Below are positions 1 through 5,296 of a DNA stretch of 5,296 nucleotides, one piece after another (the first letter of the stretch is position 1; each line of letters begins with the position of its first letter). The notes beneath the pieces were generated by a model. That model was given only the letters and a program-made list of their open reading frames with translations, was not told the origin of the DNA and made no database searches. Source of the stretch: an uncultured Streptococcus sp. (GTDB lineage: Bacteria > Bacillota > Bacilli > Lactobacillales > Streptococcaceae); assembly GCA_902461025.1 (NCBI GenBank), contig CABPWC010000100.1:1-5296 (forward strand), given 5' to 3'. Both the position numbers and the translations under genes were made by a program.

Positions 1-1571
1 AATACTCTGTTTATCTTAAAATTAATAATGTCGTTCAGTTAGTTTATTTTGCAACCATGCAAAGTAGGGGAGCTCTTTTATCAGTGCTTCTAATGCTAGT
101 GTTTTATTGTATTTTTGTCACTAGGGGAAGATTTGCCAAAAAATGGCTAACTTTTTTAGTAGCTAGTATCTTACTAACAGGTAGCAATATTGGTATTAGT
201 TATTTAACTTCAGTATATATTTCAGCAGCTAAGGCAACTGTAATTGACTTAAATAAAGGTAAATCTTATTCTGAAACTGATTCGGATGTTGCTAAGAAAA
301 ATGGGGAACTTCACTTGATTGAAACAACTCCAAGTGGACGTACCTATATTTGGAAAAATGCAATCAAAATGGGAAGTGCAAAACCGTTATTTGGCTATGG
401 TGTTCGAAATGTTACCGATTATTATACAGAGTACTTTAGTAAATTCGAAATTCAAAACTCACTGATTGGTGGGAATTTCCACAATATATTTGTAACAATT
501 TTTGTAAGTTCAGGATTATTAGGTTTGCTTTCTTTCATACTTTTAATAGGTTATATCGCTGGAAGATTTGTCACTTACTTAATGATGTCTAAGAAGAATA
601 GCGAAAAATTAATCATGATTCTATTTTTTGGTATTTTATTCGGACAATTGTTTGAAAGTCAGATCATGTATTCGACAAACTTTATCAATATCATTTTCTG
701 GTTAGTGATTGGCTATGGTCTAACGATTTGTTTGAAAGAAAAAAATATTCATTATGAGGAAGTGACAGATATTTCTGAAATCCAACAGATGGAATTAGGA
801 ATAATGGAATATATACATGAAGTTTGTCAGAAAATTGGTGTTAAGTATTTCTTAGCTTATGGTAGCTTAATTGGTGCAGTTCGTCATCAAGGTTTTATTC
901 CATGGGACGATGACATGGATATTTGTATGCTTCGTGATGATTATGAAAAGCTGCAAGATTATATGATTGCACATCCAGACGAGCGCTATGAATTAATGTC
1001 TTATAAAAATAATGTCAATTATGTCTATCCATTTATGAAAGTTCAAGACAATCATACCTATTTGGTTGAAGAAGATGTTCGAATTGATTCAGATATGGGG
1101 ATTTATGTTGATATTTTTCCTGTAGATGGATATGAAGATGATCAGGCATTTAAAGATAAGATGACTAAGATTATTAAAAAGCGTCAATTAAGTTGCTACA
1201 CTTTTAAAGGAATTACGAATAGTAAAAGTTTAGTAAATTCAATTATCCGCTATATTTCTGTTATTATCTTTTATTTCACTAACACAAATAAGTATGTTGC
1301 CCAAATTGATGAGCTTGCTAAATCTAGAAAAGTAGAAGATTATGAATTGGTGGACTATGTTGTCTATAAAGATATGAATAAACCCGTTTGGAAACGTGAA
1401 TGGTTAGAACAAGTTGAAGCTGGTAGCTTTGAAGGTAAGGAATTTATGATTCCAAAACATTATCATGAAATTTTAACTTCAGATTATGGAAATTATATGC
1501 AGTTACCACCAGTTGAACAACAAGTTTCGCATCATGACTTCAAATTGTGGAAGATTACTGAAAACCAATAG
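1..1571 (+). CDS. Wzy-type polysaccharide polymerase fused to a LicD phosphocholine transferase domain (5'-partial)
   Basis: The reading frame is open to the left edge (first whole codon at base 3), so ATG 57 is almost certainly internal and the N-terminal membrane half is missing. Residues below count from that ATG. The visible polymerase part has the SRG motif (3-5) at a membrane segment, a second membrane segment (about 31-50), a large outer loop containing R95 and W99, a P..G.G stretch (110-115), HN at 142-143 followed by a G-rich membrane segment, then two more segments to about 226. This is the pattern of the Wzy/WaaL (O-antigen ligase/polymerase) superfamily. Residues 236-504 form a complete LicD domain with GSLIGAVRH (269-277), WDDDMDI (283-289) and a C-terminal YG-YM-LPP motif. 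By the positive-inside rule the last membrane segment exits to the cytoplasm (KEK at 227-229), where LicD enzymes work. The likely role is polymerising teichoic acid or a related glycan (outer face) and adding phosphocholine to its repeat unit (inner face). The substrate is inferred. It is the first gene visible of a probable operon. Confidence 0.88.
   Translation, partial: YSVYLKINNVVQLVYFATMQSRGALLSVLLMLVFYCIFVTRGRFAKKWLTFLVASILLTGSNIGISYLTSVYISAAKATVIDLNKGKSYSETDSDVAKKNGELHLIETTPSGRTYIWKNAIKMGSAKPLFGYGVRNVTDYYTEYFSKFEIQNSLIGGNFHNIFVTIFVSSGLLGLLSFILLIGYIAGRFVTYLMMSKKNSEKLIMILFFGILFGQLFESQIMYSTNFINIIFWLVIGYGLTICLKEKNIHYEEVTDISEIQQMELGIMEYIHEVCQKIGVKYFLAYGSLIGAVRHQGFIPWDDDMDICMLRDDYEKLQDYMIAHPDERYELMSYKNNVNYVYPFMKVQDNHTYLVEEDVRIDSDMGIYVDIFPVDGYEDDQAFKDKMTKIIKKRQLSCYTFKGITNSKSLVNSIIRYISVIIFYFTNTNKYVAQIDELAKSRKVEDYELVDYVVYKDMNKPVWKREWLEQVEAGSFEGKEFMIPKHYHEILTSDYGNYMQLPPVEQQVSHHDFKLWKITENQ
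762..1571 (+). other. LicD domain of the fusion protein
   Basis: This segment encodes about 269 residues, the same length as the separate LicD downstream (270), and matches it from end to end: ELGI.EY.H.VC near the start, GAVRH.GFIPWDDD in the core, VD.FP.DG in the middle and YHEIL near the end. It is therefore a whole LicD enzyme rather than a remnant. The acidic cluster D284, D285, D286 and D288, typical of this nucleotidyltransferase-fold family, is intact, so activity is plausible. I found no credible internal start. The GAGGA at 756-760 lies only one base before GTG 762, which is too close, and ATG 789 and ATG 804 fall inside the conserved region and lack well-spaced ribosome binding sites. 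The domain is most likely made only as part of the fusion. Confidence 0.9.
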
Positions 1572-1600
1572 ATTATTATTTAAACAAAGAAGTAGAGATT

Positions 1601-1605
1601 AGGAG
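1601..1605 (+). promoter_or_regulatory. Ribosome binding site of the stand-alone licD gene
   Basis: AGGAG lies nine bases before ATG 1615, an ideal Shine-Dalgarno sequence and spacing. It fixes the start of the 270-residue LicD, whose N-terminus then aligns with the start of the fused LicD domain in the upstream gene. Confidence 0.85.
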
Positions 1606-1614
1606 TGACAAGTA

Positions 1615-2427
1615 ATGTCAGAAAGAATCTTAAGCCTTGAAGAAATCAAGCAAATTGAGCTTGGAATTCTAGAATACTTACACCAAGTTTGTGAAAAACA
1701 TAAAATCAAATATTTTATCGATTTTGGAACTTTACTAGGGGCAGTTCGTCATAAGGGTTTTATTCCTTGGGATGATGATACAGACATCTCTTTAGCTAGA
1801 GATGAATTTGAAAAGTTATACGCAGTTCTGAAAAATGATAACCATCCATACTATAAGCTGATTTCTTTTAGAGAAACCAAGGGATATCCATATAGTTATA
1901 TGCGTGTTTACGATATTCGAACACGGAGAGATTCATATCTTTTAGATCCAAGTGTTGTTCTTGGAACTTGTGTAGATGTCTTCCCATATGATGGTCTTGT
2001 TACAGATGAGCAAGATCGTAAGAAAATGAAACTCTATAAACAATTAATTCGTCTATCGTCGTTAAACTTTAAGGGAATTAAATATGAAAACGGAGGAATT
2101 AAAAATCTTCCTCGTTATATTGCATCAGCAATATTTAGATTTACTTCTCCTCAATTCTGGAATCAAAAACTTGAACAACTTGCCTTAAAATACAGTGTTG
2201 AAAACTCTACAGACTTAGTTTGTTCAACTTATGACTCTTACTATCCAGCTGGTATTAAAACAGAATGGCTGTATGATACAATTGACATGCCATATGAAAA
2301 TCTAATCCTAAAAGTACCAAGAAGATATCATGAGATTCTTGTCTATGAGTTTGGTGAAGATTATATGACTCCACCTCCTGCTGACAAACAGATACCAGGA
2401 AATGAGAAGAATTATTGGATTGATTAA
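1615..2427 (+). CDS. licD: LicD-family phosphocholine transferase
   Basis: This is a 270-residue soluble protein with no signal peptide or membrane segment, the usual size for streptococcal LicD proteins. LicD enzymes move phosphocholine from CDP-choline to sugars of teichoic acid precursors in the cytoplasm. Family marks are GTLLGAVRHKG (38-48), PWDDDTDI (51-58) with D53, D54, D55 and D57, VDVFPYDG (120-127), and the C-terminal block RRYHEIL (236-242) plus FGEDYM.PPP. It resembles the LicD domain of the preceding fusion along its whole length, but many residues outside the core differ. The two are paralogues, perhaps modifying different positions of the repeat unit, as is proposed for LicD1 and LicD2 in S. 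pneumoniae. Which paralogue this corresponds to cannot be told here. The gene starts 43 bases after the fusion gene and ends 39 bases before the Pce-like gene, so it probably sits in one operon with both. Confidence 0.92.
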   Translation: MSERILSLEEIKQIELGILEYLHQVCEKHKIKYFIDFGTLLGAVRHKGFIPWDDDTDISLARDEFEKLYAVLKNDNHPYYKLISFRETKGYPYSYMRVYDIRTRRDSYLLDPSVVLGTCVDVFPYDGLVTDEQDRKKMKLYKQLIRLSSLNFKGIKYENGGIKNLPRYIASAIFRFTSPQFWNQKLEQLALKYSVENSTDLVCSTYDSYYPAGIKTEWLYDTIDMPYENLILKVPRRYHEILVYEFGEDYMTPPPADKQIPGNEKNYWID

Positions 2428-2448
2428 CGAAAGAGTATAGAATTAATA

Positions 2449-2455
2449 GAGAAAG
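2449..2455 (+). promoter_or_regulatory. Weak ribosome binding site of the Pce-like gene
   Basis: GAGAAAG, 11 bases before ATG 2467, is the only purine-rich stretch near the start. It matches the Shine-Dalgarno consensus poorly. The start is nevertheless firm, because it gives a typical signal peptide directly and an ATG at 2460 is out of frame. Translation may be modest or coupled to the upstream licD. Confidence 0.45.
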
Positions 2456-2466
2456 CTGAATGTCTT

Positions 2467-2547
2467 ATGAAAAGTTTAAAAAAATCAATATTACTTAGCA
2501 CCTTGCTTCTAACGGCCACAATAATTCAAGCAAAAACAGTAGATGCA
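2467..2547 (+). other. Signal peptide of the Pce-like protein
   Basis: The first 27 residues have a basic start (K2, K5, K6), a hydrophobic core (about residues 8-20) and two possible cleavage points, after IQA (22) or after VDA (27). The second fits the -3/-1 rule slightly better. No lipobox cysteine is present, so this is a type I signal peptide, and the mature protein is released outside the membrane. Confidence 0.88.
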
Positions 2548-5016
2548 GATACTATCTCAGCAGGTGCAGGGAATCGAATCCATTTTATCAATACAAAAGC
2601 TAAATCTGGAAGTGATGCCATTCTTTTGGAGAGTAATGGACACTATGCTCTAATTGATATGGGAGAAGACTATGATTTTCCTGACGGAACGGATCCACGT
2701 TATCCAAACCGTTGGGGTATATCTATGAGAAACTATCAAGTCTTAGAAGATCGTTTGATTCGACATCTTAACCAAGTTGGGGTTAAAAAACTAGATTTTG
2801 TCTTAGGAACTCATGTACATAGTGATCATATTGGTGGAGCTGATGAAATTATTAATCGTTATCAGGTAGATAAGTTTTATTTAAAAAAATATTCGGACCA
2901 ACGAATTACAAGTTCTTGGGGATTGTGGGATAACCTTTTCAATTACGATAATGCTCTTCGTGCTGCACAGAATAAGGGTGTTACATTAATTCAAGATATC
3001 AAAGATCAGGATAGTCATTTCAAATTTGGTGACATGGATATTCAGCTTTATAATTATAAAAATGAATATGATTCTGATGGGAACTTAAAGAGAGTTCTTG
3101 ATGATAATTCCAATTCAATTGTAGCAGTAGTAACTGTAGCAGGAAAAAGAATTTATCTTGGTGGTGACTTAGATAATGCTGAGGGAGCAGAAGATAAGTT
3201 AGGTCCTGTGATTGGAAAAGTAGATATGATGAAATGGAATCATCACTATGATGCCAAGATTTCTAATACAATTGACTTCATTAATCATCTTTCTCCTAGT
3301 ATGGTCATTCAAACAACTGGAGGTGACATTAATGTTGCTTCAACGAGAGATTATCTCCAAAAGAAAAATATTCAAGTGATTCATGCATCAAGTAAAACTC
3401 AGGATGCAACTGTATTTGATATTAGTGATAAAGGCTTTACAAATGTTTCAGGAGATTTTCCAAATATTCCTACTGTTGAAGAGAAATGGTATAAAGAAGA
3501 TGGTTACTGGAAGTATCGTTTAAAAGATGGTCAGATGGCTATTGGTTGGCAAGATATTGCTGGTGCTACATATTTCTTTAACGGAAAAGGTCAAATGCAG
3601 AGTGGTCGTTGGCTCCGTATCACTGACGAATGGAACGGAGAACCAAAATTTAATGACTACTACCTAAACAATAATGGCAAAATGCAGACGGGTGGTTGGT
3701 TCTATCATGATAATACTTGGTACTATATCCAGTCAAACGGTGCAAGACGTTACAATGAACTAGCCGAAATTGGTGGTCAAAAATATCTCTTTGATAAAGA
3801 TGGTAAAATGCTGACTGGCTTACAAGTCTTTAATGGCAAGAAGATGCTCTTTGCAAGTAGTGGTGCCCTTCAAACAGAAGGAAGCGCATCTAGTTGGCAA
3901 AAGCTTGGCTCTAGCTGGTATTATTATGATGAAGATGGTATTCGATCAGTTGGTAAAAAGAATATCAACGGCACTACCTATTACTTTAATCAAAATGGTA
4001 TCATGCAAACTGGCTGGTCCTTAATTGAGGGTCATTGGAACTATTTTGCTAGTTCCGGAGCTATGAAAACTGGCTGGGTCAAGGATAAAGATACTTGGTA
4101 CTACTTAGATAAAGAAGGTGTGATGCTAACAGGTCTTCAAGAGATTAATGGTTCTCGCTATTATCTCAATGCAAGTGGGGCTATGCAGACTGGTTGGAAA
4201 TGGCTCGATAACCATTATTACTACTTCGTAAGCAGTGGAGCCATGAAGACAGGTTGGCTCAAAGATAAGGACGTCTGGTATTATCTAGATAAAGAAGGTG
4301 TCATGTTAACAGGCTTCCAAGAAATCGATGGTTCTCGCTATTATCTCAATGCAAGTGGTGCTATGCAGACCGGTTGGAAATGGCTCGATAACCATTACTA
4401 TTACTTCACAAGTAGTGGAGCCATGAAGACAGGTTGGCTCAAAGATAAGGAACTTTGGTACTATCTCGACAAAGAAGGTGTGATGCTAACAGACCTTCAA
4501 GAGATTGATGATTCCCGTTATTACCTTAATACAAGCGGAGCTATGCAAACTGGTTGGAAATGGCTCGATAACCATTATTATTACTTCGCAAGCAGTGGAG
4601 CCATGAAGACTGGTTGGTTCAAAGACAAAGGTCTTTGGTACTATCTCGACAAGGAAGGGATTATGCTAACAGGCCTTCAAGAGATAAATGGGACACGCTA
4701 TTACCTCAATGCAAGTGGTGCCATGGAAACTGGCTGGAAACAACTGAATGGTAACTGGTACTATTTCCAAACAAATGGTTCTCTCCTAAGAAATGGAACA
4801 AGTCCTGACGGGTACAAGCTCAATGCAGATGGAATTTGGACGACTGTTACAACTGAGGAAACAACTCAGGAACAAACTGTGGCAAATAGTCAGGGGCACA
4901 TTTTCGAAACAACAGAAGTAGAGAGAACACAACAAACAGAAAGCTCATCTGTTACGTCTGAGGAAAAAAATCAATCTACTGAACCTAAAACACAAACTAG
5001 CGAAGAAAAAAATTAG
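2467..5016 (+). CDS. pce: Phosphorylcholine esterase Pce (CbpE)-like choline-binding surface protein
   Basis: The 849-residue product is exported and held on the surface by binding choline. Residues 1-27 form a signal peptide. Residues about 36-325 are a metallo-beta-lactamase-fold esterase with the zinc motif HVHSDH (H116, H118, D120, H121), GGDLD (D234) and NHH (H259, H260). Stretches such as GEDYDFPDG, LKKYSD, FGDMDIQLYNY and YLGGDLDN match pneumococcal Pce as I remember it, so this is a confident homologue. Pce removes phosphocholine from teichoic acid and releases it from choline-containing lipids such as platelet-activating factor. Residues about 340-791 hold some 21 choline-binding repeats of about 20 residues, roughly double the number in pneumococcal Pce (protein of about 630 residues). 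The last 58 residues are a Ser/Thr/Glu/Gln-rich tail, which pneumococcal Pce also has. There is no LPXTG anchor. The gene follows licD by 39 bases, which places a phosphocholine-removing enzyme next to phosphocholine-adding ones. Confidence 0.95.
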   Translation: MKSLKKSILLSTLLLTATIIQAKTVDADTISAGAGNRIHFINTKAKSGSDAILLESNGHYALIDMGEDYDFPDGTDPRYPNRWGISMRNYQVLEDRLIRHLNQVGVKKLDFVLGTHVHSDHIGGADEIINRYQVDKFYLKKYSDQRITSSWGLWDNLFNYDNALRAAQNKGVTLIQDIKDQDSHFKFGDMDIQLYNYKNEYDSDGNLKRVLDDNSNSIVAVVTVAGKRIYLGGDLDNAEGAEDKLGPVIGKVDMMKWNHHYDAKISNTIDFINHLSPSMVIQTTGGDINVASTRDYLQKKNIQVIHASSKTQDATVFDISDKGFTNVSGDFPNIPTVEEKWYKEDGYWKYRLKDGQMAIGWQDIAGATYFFNGKGQMQSGRWLRITDEWNGEPKFNDYYLNNNGKMQTGGWFYHDNTWYYIQSNGARRYNELAEIGGQKYLFDKDGKMLTGLQVFNGKKMLFASSGALQTEGSASSWQKLGSSWYYYDEDGIRSVGKKNINGTTYYFNQNGIMQTGWSLIEGHWNYFASSGAMKTGWVKDKDTWYYLDKEGVMLTGLQEINGSRYYLNASGAMQTGWKWLDNHYYYFVSSGAMKTGWLKDKDVWYYLDKEGVMLTGFQEIDGSRYYLNASGAMQTGWKWLDNHYYYFTSSGAMKTGWLKDKELWYYLDKEGVMLTDLQEIDDSRYYLNTSGAMQTGWKWLDNHYYYFASSGAMKTGWFKDKGLWYYLDKEGIMLTGLQEINGTRYYLNASGAMETGWKQLNGNWYYFQTNGSLLRNGTSPDGYKLNADGIWTTVTTEETTQEQTVANSQGHIFETTEVERTQQTESSSVTSEEKNQSTEPKTQTSEEKN
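3484..4839 (+). repeat. Choline-binding repeat region, about 21 units
   Basis: The region encodes tandem units of about 20 residues with the pattern WYYL--.G.M.TGW, the choline-binding (GW, CW_binding_1) repeat that attaches proteins to choline on teichoic acid. The first seven or so units are irregular, with insertions at residues about 383-395 and 470-476. From residue 481 they become regular and fall into triplets. Several units carry R or Y in place of the first Trp, or L, F or D after TG in place of GW, so not all predicted choline pockets will have the consensus aromatic cage. The region closes with a short NADGIW end piece, like the end of pneumococcal Pce. Confidence 0.93.
4087..4740 (+). 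repeat. 180-base tandem higher-order repeat, about 3.6 copies
   Basis: Copies start at 4087, 4267, 4447 and 4627. Each encodes three choline-binding units in fixed order: WYYLDKEGVMLTG, SRYYLNASGAMQTGWKWL and DNHYYYF.SSGAMKTGW. The fourth copy diverges in its last third. Long blocks are identical, for example aaatggctcgataaccatta at 4198, 4378 and 4558, and many differences fall at third codon positions. A more diverged copy precedes the array at residues 481-540. Confidence 0.9.
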
Positions 5017-5057
5017 ATTTCTAATCATTAAGAACAAAATTTTCCTATAAACAAAAC

Positions 5058-5083
5058 ACCTATAAAGCTTAAGCTTTATAGGT
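5058..5083. terminator. Bidirectional Rho-independent terminator
   Basis: This is a perfect 26-base palindrome with arms acctataaagctt and aagctttataggt. On the + strand it is followed by ATTTTTG, and on the - strand by GTTTTGTTT. It lies 41 bases after the stop of the Pce-like gene and 7 bases after the stop of the - strand gene, so it can end transcription from both converging units. The RNA hairpin would have a stem of about 11 base pairs and a UUAA loop. Confidence 0.88.
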
Positions 5084-5090
5084 ATTTTTG

Positions 5091-5296
5091 TTAACCTCTT
5101 TTTATTTTAGCACGAACTAAATCAAGTGCATAGTGAAGTGTTTTATCCTTAATTACAAAGAGAGCGAAAGCATAATAGATAGCACATCCGGCAATTGTTG
5201 ATACAACCATACTGAGCATAGCCATATTCACTGTATATGAATGAACTTGGAAGAGAATTTTACAGATATAGTAAATTGGAATAAAGCCTAGTGACA
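5091..5296 (-). CDS. C-terminal end of a multi-pass membrane protein, possibly a Wzx/TacF-type flippase (5'-partial)
   Basis: The - strand is open from the right edge to a TAA whose complement is at 5091-5093, giving 67 residues. The piece starts SLGFIPIYYICKILF, has a clear hydrophobic segment (about residues 21-47, around AMLSMVVSTIAGC and AIYYAFALFVI) and ends in a short basic tail with RAKIKRG. A final membrane helix followed by a basic cytoplasmic tail fits the polysaccharide flippase (MATE-like, RfbX/Wzx) family. A flippase (TacF) accompanies licD genes in the pneumococcal teichoic acid locus, so that is my preferred guess. The fragment is too short to prove it, and another transporter is possible. 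The terminator 7 bases beyond the stop supports this as a real gene end. Confidence 0.75.
   Translation of the reverse strand, partial: SLGFIPIYYICKILFQVHSYTVNMAMLSMVVSTIAGCAIYYAFALFVIKDKTLHYALDLVRAKIKRG

Noticed and set aside
57..59. ATG 57 as the true start of the first gene
   Set aside because: The frame is open back to the window edge (YFAT before the Met), the SRG motif follows at once, and a Wzy-type protein needs several more membrane segments before it. There is also no ribosome binding site before base 57.
2415..2441. Possible promoter TTGGAT / TATAGA between licD and the Pce-like gene
   Set aside because: The spacer is only 15 bases, both boxes are imperfect, and the -35 lies within licD. 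It is too weak to list as a promoter, though transcript mapping could reopen it.
2425..2469. licD and the Pce-like gene are in the same frame, separated by one TAA and 13 sense codons, suggesting readthrough or a split fusion
   Set aside because: Same frame over so short a gap is quite likely by chance. The Pce-like protein begins with a proper signal peptide, which would be buried in a fusion, and no recoding signal is seen.
3833..4024. A 63-codon + strand open frame inside the Pce-like gene
   Set aside because: It lies wholly within the choline-binding repeats in another frame, has no ribosome binding site, and its composition is what the repeat-coding DNA would give by chance.
4087..4740. 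CRISPR array or mobile element as the source of the regular repeats
   Set aside because: The repeats are coding, in frame, have a 180-base period with no unique spacers, and encode recognised choline-binding units.
5017..5057. Small RNA or BOX-type repeat in the gap after the Pce-like gene
   Set aside because: The gap is 41 bases of AT-rich sequence before the terminator, with no promoter-like or BOX-like sequence that I can recognise.

Overview
The window looks like chromosomal DNA of a mitis-group Streptococcus (S. mitis, S. oralis or S. infantis type, or a close relative of S. pneumoniae). The DNA is AT-rich. It carries LicD-family phosphocholine transferase genes next to a secreted choline-binding protein whose catalytic domain is recognisably that of the pneumococcal phosphorylcholine esterase Pce (CbpE). 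Choline-decorated teichoic acid together with GW-type choline-binding repeats is typical of this group. The species cannot be fixed from this sequence alone.

Layout: (1) Bases 1-1571, + strand, hold the 3' part of a gene that is open at the left edge. It joins the C-terminal half of a Wzy/O-antigen-ligase-type membrane polymerase to a complete LicD domain in one reading frame. (2) After a 43-base gap, bases 1615-2427, + strand, encode a free-standing LicD-family protein of 270 residues. (3) After a 39-base gap, bases 2467-5016, + strand, encode an 849-residue exported Pce-like enzyme: signal peptide, metallo-beta-lactamase-fold esterase domain, about 21 choline-binding repeats and a Ser/Thr/Glu-rich tail. 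(4) A perfect 26-base palindrome at 5058-5083, with T-rich tracts on both sides, serves as a probable bidirectional terminator. (5) Bases 5091-5296, - strand, encode the last 67 residues of a multi-pass membrane protein, possibly a Wzx/TacF-type flippase, open at the right edge. No gene-free stretch exceeds 300 bases.

The three + strand genes have short gaps, share a strand and have no terminator between them, so they probably form one operon. Read together they suggest a phosphocholine handling cassette. A polymerase with its own cytoplasmic LicD domain and a second LicD would add phosphocholine to lipid-linked repeat units. The Pce-like protein would bind the resulting choline residues on the surface and remove some of them. 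If the convergent gene is a flippase, the window also touches the export step. The polymerase-LicD fusion and the physical linkage of adding and removing enzymes are the most interesting points. The assignment to teichoic acid rather than a capsule-like polysaccharide is inference.
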